A stretch of DNA of 64,000 nt from an uncultured Collinsella sp. GTDB taxonomy: Bacteria; Actinomycetota; Coriobacteriia; Coriobacteriales; Coriobacteriaceae. Every line of letters starts with the position of its first letter. The first letter of the stretch is position 1. The DNA lies in NCBI GenBank assembly GCA_902489665.1, contig CABUAT010000006.1, positions 1 to 64,000 of the forward strand. The letters are read 5' to 3'. Both the position numbers and the translations under genes were made by a program. A model generated the notes under the pieces. The model did no database searches. It had not been told where the DNA came from and saw only the letters and a program-made list of their open reading frames with translations. Below are positions 34,552 to 42,203 of this stretch, piece by piece.

Positions 34552-35601
34552 TTAATGCACAACGCGAACGGCAGGACCGCCCGGCACCGACTCGCACACG
34601 CGGCCGATCGTAGCGGCAACGCGCCCCTCGGCATGTAAACGACGCGCAAGCTCATCCGCATCCGCCGCGGGCGCCGCAATAAGCAAACCGCCCGAAGTCT
34701 GCGGATCGTACAGCGCATCCAGCATGCCCGGCTCCAGGTCATCGTCGGCAGCTACACGCGGGCCAAAGAAGTCCTGGTTGCGGTAGGAGCCCGCGGGGAT
34801 AATGCCCAGACGCGCCATGTCGAGCACCTGGTCAAAGAGCGGCACCGCCCCCGACGCGAGCTCGATTTGCACGCCCGAGCCCTCGGCCATCTCGCACGCA
34901 TGCCCGATCAGACCAAAGCCCGTAATGTCGGTGCAGCCGTGAAGCTCAAGTCCCTCGGCCAGACGAATCGGAGCCTCGTTGAGGGTGCGCATCGAGTCAA
35001 ACATGGCTGCGGCCTCGTCCTGCTCGATGAGCTCGCCCTTAATGGCCGTGGTGATAATGCCCGAGCCGATCGCCTTGGTCAGCAGCAGAACATCGCCCAC
35101 GCGTGCGCCGCTGTTGGCGAGCATGCGGTCGAGCGCGACAAAACCACTCACGGACAGGCCGTACTTGGGCTCGTCGTCGTTGATGGTATGGCCGCCCGCG
35201 ATGGAGCAACCCGCCTCGACGCACTTGTCGGCGCCGCCCGCCAGAATCTGGCCGGCGACCTCGATGCCCAGGCAGCTCGGGATGCACAGCAAGTTCATGG
35301 CATGGCTCGGCCGCCCGCCCATGGCGTAGATATCCGACAGCGAGTTGGCCGCGGCGATCTGGCCAAAGAGGAACGGGTCGTCAACCATCGGTGGGAAGAA
35401 GTCAATGGACTGCACGAGCCCCAGGTTCTCCCCTACGCGAAAGACGCTCGCATCGTCGGAGGTATCGAACCCCACGAGCAGGTTGTCGTTATGCACATTG
35501 GGTAAGTCGCCCAGGACCTGGGCGAGGCCTCCGGGAGCCAACTTAGCGGCTCAACCGCTCGCGGCCGTCATAGACGTGAGCCTAATCTGATCGTCAGCCA
35601 T
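34552..35601 (-). CDS. selD: Selenide, water dikinase, itself a selenoprotein (Sec17, UGA 35551-35553)
   Basis: 349 aa when UGA codon 17 is read as Sec. The true N-terminus MADDQIRLTSMTAASG-U-AAKLAPGG aligns with the SelD active site, where Sec or Cys precedes the catalytic Lys (K20 here). Without read-through the protein would wrongly start at a codon around 35541. It makes selenophosphate from selenide and ATP for SelA and other selenium pathways. GAGGAGG precedes the ATG. The gene lies between the DCCP-type activase and yedF. A short hairpin follows the UGA at 11 nt. SelD needing Sec for its own synthesis gives an autocatalytic loop. Confidence 0.95.
35526..35553 (-). promoter_or_regulatory. 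Putative SECIS of selD with its UGA codon
   Basis: UGA, then 11 nt, then GGCU/GGCC stem (one GU) enclosing a 6-nt loop CCCGGA. The spacing matches that of fdhF. The stem is short. A second, stronger hairpin CGCCCAG/CTGGGCG begins 26 nt after the UGA and is an alternative. Confidence 0.5.
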
Positions 35602-35671
35602 CGATACCTCCTCTCATCGGTCAATCATTTTCTCCCAGTATACGCATGAATGCGAGCCTGCGGCGGATGCA

Positions 35672-36436
35672 TTAATTGAGCGCCTGTGCGCGAATCGCCG
35701 CGCCAATCGCTCCGGCAAAGCGAGCCTGGGGCGAGGTGGTCACCGGCGACCCCAGCAGCTCGCCCAACCGCTCCACCACGAAGGCGTTCTCGCACAGGCC
35801 ACCGGTCAGGTAGTACGGGGCGCCCACGGCCTGCCCGGCCATGGTCGCCACGCGGGACACGACACTCTCAATCACACCACGGGCGATGTTCTCGCGCGGC
35901 TCACCGCGACCGATCAGGCTGATGACCTCGCTTTCGGCAAACACCGTGCACATGCTGGAAATCTTGGTAGGCTCGCCGGTGCGGGCGAGGTCTGCCATCT
36001 GCTGCTGGGAAATGCCTAGGCGGTCGGCCATGATCTCCAAAAAGCGCCCCGTGCCGGCAGCGCACCTGTCGTTCATGGCGAACTTGGCCACGCGGCCACT
36101 TTTAAGCTGAATGACCTTGGTGTCCTGGCCGCCCACGTCAATCACCGTGCCGTGATCGCCAAACAGGCGCACGGCACCGGTGCCGTGGCAGGTGATCTCG
36201 GTCACGACCTTGTGCGCATAGGGCACGGCGACACGGCCGTAGCCGGTCGCGATCACGCGCACGTCGTCGGCAGCCACGTCGTAGCCAGCCGCTGCCAGTG
36301 CCTCGCGCAGCCGCTCGGAAGCATCGACCGAGGAGAACCCGGTTGGCTGCACGCACGTCCACGCCACCGAACCCTCCCCGTCGACCACAGCAGCCTTAGC
36401 CGCCGTAGACCCGATATCGATCCCGATCCCTATCAT
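35672..36436 (-). CDS. ATP-dependent activase of a double-cubane reductase / 2-hydroxyacyl-CoA dehydratase family
   Basis: 254 aa. ASKHA-fold ATPase (GIGIDIGSTAAKAAV at the start, DVGGQDTKVI in the middle, GGLCENAFVVERL near the end) with the cluster-binding NDRCAAGTGRFLE and SSMCTVFAESEV cysteines that hold one [4Fe-4S] between two subunits. It couples ATP hydrolysis to low-potential electron transfer. E. coli YjiL is similar in size. The redox partners should be the two proteins encoded just upstream; selD follows 70 bases downstream. Confidence 0.9.
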   Translation of the reverse strand: MIGIGIDIGSTAAKAAVVDGEGSVAWTCVQPTGFSSVDASERLREALAAAGYDVAADDVRVIATGYGRVAVPYAHKVVTEITCHGTGAVRLFGDHGTVIDVGGQDTKVIQLKSGRVAKFAMNDRCAAGTGRFLEIMADRLGISQQQMADLARTGEPTKISSMCTVFAESEVISLIGRGEPRENIARGVIESVVSRVATMAGQAVGAPYYLTGGLCENAFVVERLGELLGSPVTTSPQARFAGAIGAAIRAQALN

Positions 36437-36488
36437 GGCTCTCTCCCAATCTAAACATCAAAGGTAGCGGCGCGTTCAGGCGCCTTAG

Positions 36489-36597
36489 CTCTAGGTTTCT
36501 CAGGTGCCGGAGATTGCCCCGAAAGAGGAGCGCAGCGTACTTTGGGTACGCAAGCGACGGTTTGAGGAGCAAGATCCGGTACCTGAGGAAGCTAGAG
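36489..36597 (-). repeat. Structured intergenic element, copy 1 of 3
   Basis: A near-complete fold-back of about 109 nt: outer arms CTCTAG../..CTAGAG, then TTCTCAGGT-CCGG paired with CCGG-ACCTGAGGAA, GATTGC with GCAAGATC, and a central GCGTAC/GTACGC hairpin. Between the stems lie conserved unpaired stretches (GAAAGAGGAGCGC and AAGCGACGGTTTGA on the plus strand). It starts at the stop codon of the gene 36592-37755. Confidence 0.75.
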
Positions 36598-37755
36598 GGT
36601 TTCGATGAAGGCGGCGATGCGCGTCTCGATCTGGCCCATGTCGCCGTTGCTGTAGTCGGTCTCGATATTCATATACGGAATGCCCGCACCCTCGACGGCC
36701 TCCTGCATGCGTGCACTCTCCACGTTAAAGGTGTGGCACGCCTGGAGCACGCTCTCCACTACGCCATCGACGTGATACTTCTCGCACATGGCCAGCGTGT
36801 TTTCCATACGACCGTCGTTGGGCGTCATGACCGAGCAGTTGATATCCAGATAGCGGTCGGCGATGGCGCGCAGAATGTCGGGAGCCTCCGGGTCGATCAT
36901 CATGGCCGCCGTGCGCTCGCCCGAGCAGTCGTCCATGCACACGACCACACCGCCGTTGGACTCGATAGTACGGCCGATCTTGTTGATCACGCCGCCCACC
37001 GGGCAGCCGGTGATCAGAATGCGCTTGGCGTCTGCCGCGACCGGGCGCTCACCCGCGTCGTAGGTCTCGCGCAGCTTGGCAACCTTTTGCTCCAGCTGCT
37101 GCGTATAGGCCTCGATATCAAAGCTGAACGTACCGGCAAACATGGTGCTCATCAGATCGACGCCGCTCATGGCCGCCGGCTGGTTGGCCTGCAGCGCAAA
37201 CATCTCGAGCTGGGCCGCACGCAAGCGGTTGCGACGACGGACGGCAGCGCGCAGATCATCGTCGGTAATCGCGATGCCGTAGAAGTTCTCGAGCTCCTCC
37301 TTGAGCAGGCGGCACTCCTCGTACCAGCCTTCACGCTCGTAGGCGCGATCGCGACCCTGCGGCAGGTGCAGAATGTGCGTACGCTTGAGCTCGTTGAGTA
37401 GCTCGTACATCTTCTTCTTGCCGTCGCAGGTGGTCTCACCGATGATCATGTCGCTAAAGTACGTAAACGGGCACTTTTGCGAGTAGGCAAAGCCGTACGT
37501 CGACTTGATGAGCGGACAGAGATTTGCCGGCAGCACCTTCTCGGCCTCGGGAATCACCTCGTCGGACGTGCCGCACAGCGCCACGCTCGCAGCCCCCGCG
37601 GCATCGATAATCTCGAGCGGCGTGTAGCTGCACAGAAAACCGACCAGGCGATTACCCGCCTGCTTATAATCCTTGACGCGAATAAACGCCGCCTTGCGCT
37701 GCTCGTTGAACTCCTCAAACGTGGACGGCAACGGCTGCTCAATATTTTCCGACAT
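36592..37755 (-). CDS. Double-cubane-cluster reductase-like protein, paralogue B
   Basis: 387 aa, 2-hydroxyacyl-CoA dehydratase D-component/DCCP family (E. coli YjiM, 383 aa). Conserved cysteines appear in NLCPLIKS, QKCPFTY, ETTCDGKKK and CMDDCSGERT, enough for cluster binding. Family members receive electrons from the ATP-driven activase and reduce small molecules; the physiological substrate is unknown. The start at 37755 follows AGGAG. It is about 150 bases downstream of a paralogue, with structured element copy 2 in the gap. Confidence 0.85.
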   Translation of the reverse strand: MSENIEQPLPSTFEEFNEQRKAAFIRVKDYKQAGNRLVGFLCSYTPLEIIDAAGAASVALCGTSDEVIPEAEKVLPANLCPLIKSTYGFAYSQKCPFTYFSDMIIGETTCDGKKKMYELLNELKRTHILHLPQGRDRAYEREGWYEECRLLKEELENFYGIAITDDDLRAAVRRRNRLRAAQLEMFALQANQPAAMSGVDLMSTMFAGTFSFDIEAYTQQLEQKVAKLRETYDAGERPVAADAKRILITGCPVGGVINKIGRTIESNGGVVVCMDDCSGERTAAMMIDPEAPDILRAIADRYLDINCSVMTPNDGRMENTLAMCEKYHVDGVVESVLQACHTFNVESARMQEAVEGAGIPYMNIETDYSNGDMGQIETRIAAFIETL

Positions 37756-37788
37756 ATAACTCCTAAACCTTTCAACCAACCAAGGAAA

Positions 37789-37890
37789 CGGCTTTCCCAG
37801 GTGCCCGAGGTTGCCGTAAAAGAGGAGCGCCGCGTACTTTGGTACACAAGCGACGGTTTGAACGGCAAGATCGGGTGCCCGGGAAAGCCG
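37789..37890 (-). repeat. Structured intergenic element, copy 2 of 3
   Basis: Outer stem CGGCTTTCCC/GGGAAAGCCG, then GGTGCCCGA/TCGGGTGCC, then TTGCCGT/ACGGCAA, then a central hairpin around GTACTTTGGTAC. Core AAAGAGGAGCGC...AAGCGACGGTTTGA is identical to copy 1 while the stems differ in sequence but not pairing. It lies 15 bases downstream of the gene 37906-39189. Confidence 0.78.
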
Positions 37891-37905
37891 CCGGGGCGGA
37901 TAGTC

Positions 37906-39189
37906 CTAAATGGTCTCCAAGAAAGCTTCGATCCTGGTTTGTAACTGACCTGCATCCTCGCCAGCGTAGTCGGTCGTGATGTGCATAAACGGAATGCCGG
38001 CCTCCTCGGCGGCCTTCTCCACGGCAAACGACTCCATCTCGTAGAGCGTGCAGAACTGCAGGGCCACGTCGACGATGCCGTCTACATGCAGGTCCTTGGC
38101 CATCTGAACGATGTCCTTCATACGCTGGTCGTTGGGCGTAAAGACGGCGCAGTTGATCTTAAAGTAGCGCTCGGCGATGGCGTCGAGCATCTCGTCGACC
38201 GTCTCGCCGGACTCGTCGACCAGGTCCTTGTAGTAGCGCGAGCCCGTGCAGGACTCCTCGCCGACCACAACGCCGCCGGCCTTCTCGATGAGGTTGAACA
38301 GTTTCCAGTTGGGCACGGCCATGGGCGTACCGGTGTACAGGATGCGCTTGGTCCCCCTGGGCGTCACGCCCTCGCCGGCCTCGACACGCTGCTCGCACTC
38401 AGCCGCCATATCGTTGATGGCTCCGGTCAGACGCGGCGTGTCGTCCATAAAGGCGGCCTGAACGGTCAGCAGGCTGTCGAGACCGCTGATGGGCGCCGGG
38501 TCGGCAGCGCGCGTGGCTGCGAGGCGCTGCAGGGCGCGACGCTTCTCATTGACGGCGTGGATGGCGGCCTTCAGACGCTCGGGCGTAATCTTGACGCCAC
38601 ACTCTTCCTCGATCTTGTCGGCGAGCTTCTTGACCTCGGCCTTCCAGGTCACGAGCGTCGACTCGTCGTGTACGTTGGGAATATCCATGACGTACATGTT
38701 CTTTTGCGTGGCAAAAAACTCGTAGGCCTTCTTCTTGCCGTCGCAGGTGTTCTCGCCCACCACCAAGTCGCTCGACTCGATGTAGGGGCAGACCTCGCCC
38801 AGCTTAAAGCCGGCAAAGCTCTTGATGAGCGGGCAGGTGTTGCGCGGCAGGTGCTCCTCGACCTTATCGGTTGCCCAATCGGCACCCGAGCACAGACCCA
38901 CGGGGATACCGTCGCAGGCGAGCACAATCTCCTCGGGCACGTAGACGCAGAAGCTGCCAACAATCTTGGTGGCCTCGCCGGCCTCCTTCTTGTCGAGCAT
39001 CTCCTTAATTCGGCCGCTGTGGATGTTGGTGGCGACAAAATCCAGGTAGGACGTGGACTTGGGGCGATTGTTCTGCGTCAGGAACATATCGCCGTACATC
39101 TGGCCCACGGCTCCCAGCAGCATGTCGTGGTCGGCAAGATTCATGCCGAGGCTCTCCCACATCGGATGGAAATCGAATTCTTCAGCCAT
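37906..39189 (-). CDS. Double-cubane-cluster reductase-like protein, paralogue A
   Basis: 427 aa, same family as its neighbour, with an N-terminal extension of about 40 residues. Cluster cysteines are visible in NTCPLIKS, EVCPYIESSD, ENTCDGKKKAYEFF and GEESCTGSRYY. The family reduces compounds with ATP-driven electrons and carries a [8Fe-9S] double cubane in the studied member. First gene of a series ending in selD-yedF-DUF3343-cysteine desulfurase. GAGGGG precedes the ATG. The two paralogues may form a heteromer or be separate enzymes sharing one activase. Confidence 0.87.
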   Translation of the reverse strand: MAEEFDFHPMWESLGMNLADHDMLLGAVGQMYGDMFLTQNNRPKSTSYLDFVATNIHSGRIKEMLDKKEAGEATKIVGSFCVYVPEEIVLACDGIPVGLCSGADWATDKVEEHLPRNTCPLIKSFAGFKLGEVCPYIESSDLVVGENTCDGKKKAYEFFATQKNMYVMDIPNVHDESTLVTWKAEVKKLADKIEEECGVKITPERLKAAIHAVNEKRRALQRLAATRAADPAPISGLDSLLTVQAAFMDDTPRLTGAINDMAAECEQRVEAGEGVTPRGTKRILYTGTPMAVPNWKLFNLIEKAGGVVVGEESCTGSRYYKDLVDESGETVDEMLDAIAERYFKINCAVFTPNDQRMKDIVQMAKDLHVDGIVDVALQFCTLYEMESFAVEKAAEEAGIPFMHITTDYAGEDAGQLQTRIEAFLETI

Positions 39190-39618
39190 GGCGGTTCCCC
39201 TCTCGAACCAAAAATGAATAGCTACGGTATTGCTGCACGGTGGGTGGCGAAAACCCAGCCGCGCCTAAACCCGGAATTTTGGGGAACCTGCTTTGCGGTC
39301 GATTATTTAGTTGCGCGTCGTCTCTCCCGGAGCCGTGAACATACCTGCTCATATGCGACTCCGAGCCATATACAGGGCGCGCGCGGCAACGCGGCGAATG
39401 TATGTCGTCTGCGGCATGTGCGCACCCTCCTCTACAAGTTGAGGTCAACTATATCAACGGTCGTCGACCATGCGAACACCGTTGACATTCGTACGACAGC
39501 CTCGTGTGCCGTCGTTTAATAAATAATTATCTTGATTGATAAGAGTTTGTCATCCTTCATTCGGCGAACGGCAAGACGAGGCCGCCGAGGCTTATATCCC
39601 CGACGGCATTACCCGGCG
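39190..39618. other. Intergenic region between modC and the DCCP operon
   Basis: Upstream region of the DCCP-selD operon. Contains a possible 22-codon ORF (39349-39417) and, just before it, a GTTGACCTCAAC segment with GTTGA/TCAAC inverted arms at about 39430. An AT-rich stretch lies at 39520-39545. No terminator for modC was recognised in the bases after its stop. Confidence 0.5.
39349..39417 (-). CDS. Possible 22-aa leader peptide
   Basis: Minus-strand ATG at 39417 preceded by a strong GAGGAGGG ribosome site; encodes MPQTTYIRRVAARALYMARSRI and stops at 39349. It lies 160 bases upstream of the DCCP paralogue A gene. No known family; basic composition. Could be a translated leader, or chance. 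Confidence 0.3.
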   Translation of the reverse strand: MPQTTYIRRVAARALYMARSRI

Positions 39619-40689
39619 CTACCGACAAACCAAATGGATCCTGCTTGCATCAAAATGCATGCGCAGAGTCTCACCCGCCTGCGGCAGCTCTTCCACGGGT
39701 ACACTCACCTTATTCACCTTCCACTGCAGACGCGTGGGCGCATCAGCACGCGGCACGTCCAGCAGCACCAGGCGCTCAAAGCGCGAATCGCTCACTCGGG
39801 CCACGTGCAAATCATAGCTGTTGCGACCCCGCTCCGCGCGATTGTCAACATGGAAGTAGCTTGCGCGAATGCCCAGGTACGCCACATTATCGGGAACCTC
39901 GCGACCCACGTTAAAGGTCATGCCCCAATCGAGCGCCTCAACTTCCTCGGGCCCGATCTTGCGCGCCCGGCTTGTGTTCTTGCACCCCGTCAGGCGCAGC
40001 GCCGCCAGCGTCTGCGGACGACGGACCACGTCCTCGATGGAGCCGATCTCCTCAACATGCCCGTCGTGCATCACGCAGATGCGCTGACACAGGCGGCACG
40101 CTTCGTCGATGTCGTGGCTCACGTAGAGCACGGTACGGTTGCAGACGTCGAACAGGTCGAGCATGTTTTGCTCAAGCGCGCTCTTGAGATACGCATCGAG
40201 TGCGCTCATGGGCTCGTCGAACATAAAGATGCCCGGATGCGCCGCCACCATGCGGGCAAGCGCCACGCGTTGCTGCTGACCGCCCGAGAGTCGCGCGGGA
40301 TAGCGGTCGGCGAAATCGGCTAGACCGAAAATGCTCAGATAGCGCTCGGCGAGCTTTTTGCGCGCGGCGGCGTCGCCCGCATCCTTTACACCGGCGCATA
40401 CGTTATCGGCCACCGTCATGTTGGGGAAAAGCTGATAGTTTTGGAACAGCAGGGCGCATTTTCGCTCCTGGGGCGACAGGTTGATGCCCGCCGCCGAGTC
40501 AAAAAAGGTCACGCCGTTGACGACGATCTTGCCCTCGTCGGGCGTCTCAACACCGGCAATGCAGCGCAGCGTGCAGCTCTTGCCGCAACCCGAGGCACCC
40601 AGCAGCGCCACGCGCTCCTCGCCGGCCTCAAGCTGCATGTCAAGCACAAACCCGGGATAACGTTTCTTAATATCCATAACGAGCGACAT
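39619..40689 (-). CDS. modC: Molybdate ABC transporter ATP-binding protein
   Basis: 356 aa. ABC ATPase with Walker A GASGCGKS, signature LSGGQQQR, Walker B IFMFDEP and H-loop YVSHD. The C-terminal 120 residues form a regulatory domain resembling the molybdate-binding (TOBE) region of ModC. Energises molybdate uptake. Three bases separate it from modB upstream. Start ATG at 40689. Confidence 0.9.
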   Translation of the reverse strand: MSLVMDIKKRYPGFVLDMQLEAGEERVALLGASGCGKSCTLRCIAGVETPDEGKIVVNGVTFFDSAAGINLSPQERKCALLFQNYQLFPNMTVADNVCAGVKDAGDAAARKKLAERYLSIFGLADFADRYPARLSGGQQQRVALARMVAAHPGIFMFDEPMSALDAYLKSALEQNMLDLFDVCNRTVLYVSHDIDEACRLCQRICVMHDGHVEEIGSIEDVVRRPQTLAALRLTGCKNTSRARKIGPEEVEALDWGMTFNVGREVPDNVAYLGIRASYFHVDNRAERGRNSYDLHVARVSDSRFERLVLLDVPRADAPTRLQWKVNKVSVPVEELPQAGETLRMHFDASRIHLVCR

Positions 40690-40692
40690 GGC

Positions 40693-42135
40693 CTATCGAC
40701 CTCCCTGCATAGCGGGCTCATCGCGCATAAGCTCGGCCAGTGCCTCGCGATCGATACGCAAGGCATCACCGCCCGCCGGGTCGAGTGAATCGCCCTGTCC
40801 GGCGAGATCTTTGGCCTGCTTACGTTCCGCACGGGAAAGGCCACGCTCGCGGTATTTTTGCGAATGCGCTGTGTACATGTTGATGAACAGGATGACTAGG
40901 AAGCTGAACGCTATTACGACCACGACCCAAAAGAGGGCCACCGACGTATTGCCGCCCATCCACTCAAAGTAGATGGCGATGGGAATGGTCTGCGTAATGC
41001 CGGCATAGTTGCCCGCAAAGAACAGGGTGCAGCCAAACTCGCCCATCGCGCGGGCAAAGGCGAGCACCGTGCCGGCGGCAATCGAGGGCCAGCCAAGCGG
41101 CATCATAAGCTTGGTAAAGATGCGACGCTCGGACCAGCCCAGCGTGCGCGCCGCATCGAGCATCTGCGTGTCGAGGCTCTCGAAGGCGCCGAGTGCCGTA
41201 CGATAGACGAGCGGGAACGACACCACCACGGCAGAGATAACCGCCGCCGGCCACGTAAAGACAATCGAGACGCCGTGCGCGATAAGCCACTGGCCCACCC
41301 CGGTCGAGCGGCCAAACAGCATAAGGAGCAGAAAGCCGCAGACCGTGGGCGGCAACACCATGGGGATGGTAAAGACCGAGTCGAGCAGGCCCTTGATGCG
41401 GCTCGAGGTACCCATAGTCTTCCACGCGGCGAACAGGCCCAGTGCAAAGGAGATCAGCAGGGCAAGGCCACTCGTTTTAATGGACACCCAAAACGGTCGG
41501 TAGTCGATGCCGCCCAATAAGGAGGCCAGAGAGGTCAAGGGCCCCCGCTCATCCCGCAACACGACAGACGACGCTTCTACCATTTGAGCGCTATCAAGCC
41601 AACGCGCGCCGCCCTTGGCATCACCCGAGGCTGATGCAATCACCACATAACGGTCCCCATCCGCACCGCGTTCGTCAAATCCATAGGTATACCCGCCGGC
41701 ATCAAACGTTGTTTCCGCCGTGACATACCAAGGAAGATCCACGTCCCCTAGCTGCGCACCTCCCATGCAGTTTGCGCTGTCGAGCTCACAGACGAGGGCC
41801 TTGAGACCCGATACGCACTCGTTGTCCTGGGGATCCAATCCATATTTCTCGACCGCCTTGGGCGATATCCACACCACAACGAGATCGGCAGCAGGCGCCA
41901 CTACAAGGTCCACGTCCTCGTCAACGGGAAACCGGTAGCCCTCAGGCTGGCCCTCCATCGCACGAGCGGTCCCCTTGGCCAACCGCTCAAAACCCTCGAT
42001 CCCATAGGAAAGCCCATGAGCGGTCGCAGCAGCCTGAGCCCCGTCCTCAGCGTCCCCAGCAAACGCAAATCCCGGCACCCAGCAAAGCGCGAAGGTCAAA
42101 GCACAGGCGACAAGCATGCGGACTCTATTAAGCAC
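40693..42135 (-). CDS. modB: Molybdate ABC transporter permease with large N-terminal extracytoplasmic domain
   Basis: 480 aa, about twice the usual ModB (about 225-230). Residues 1-30 are a signal or anchor segment ending AFAGDA. Then comes a soluble region of roughly 190 residues with no recognised domain, and from about residue 215 a five-to-six-helix permease with the EAA-type loop (LDAARTLGWSERRIFTKLMMPLGWP). A basic/acidic 60-residue cytoplasmic tail ends the protein. Start set at a GTG (42135) preceded by GGAG at 6 bases; an ATG lies six codons later. Between modA and modC. Confidence 0.85.
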   Translation of the reverse strand: MLNRVRMLVACALTFALCWVPGFAFAGDAEDGAQAAATAHGLSYGIEGFERLAKGTARAMEGQPEGYRFPVDEDVDLVVAPAADLVVVWISPKAVEKYGLDPQDNECVSGLKALVCELDSANCMGGAQLGDVDLPWYVTAETTFDAGGYTYGFDERGADGDRYVVIASASGDAKGGARWLDSAQMVEASSVVLRDERGPLTSLASLLGGIDYRPFWVSIKTSGLALLISFALGLFAAWKTMGTSSRIKGLLDSVFTIPMVLPPTVCGFLLLMLFGRSTGVGQWLIAHGVSIVFTWPAAVISAVVVSFPLVYRTALGAFESLDTQMLDAARTLGWSERRIFTKLMMPLGWPSIAAGTVLAFARAMGEFGCTLFFAGNYAGITQTIPIAIYFEWMGGNTSVALFWVVVVIAFSFLVILFINMYTAHSQKYRERGLSRAERKQAKDLAGQGDSLDPAGGDALRIDREALAELMRDEPAMQGGR

Positions 42136-42203
42136 GAAAAGCTCCAAGCGAATACAAGGACGGAGTGAAACACAAAACGATGGAATTATCGCGCCAAGCC
42201 GCA

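Noticed and set aside
39182..39448. 88-aa minus-strand ORF upstream of the DCCP gene
   Set aside because: Overlaps the better-supported start region and ribosome site of the DCCP gene; a short ORF in another frame has a better ribosome site.
39536..39817. Plus-strand ORF running into modC
   Set aside because: Most of it is antisense to the end of modC; the first part is not similar to any family I know.
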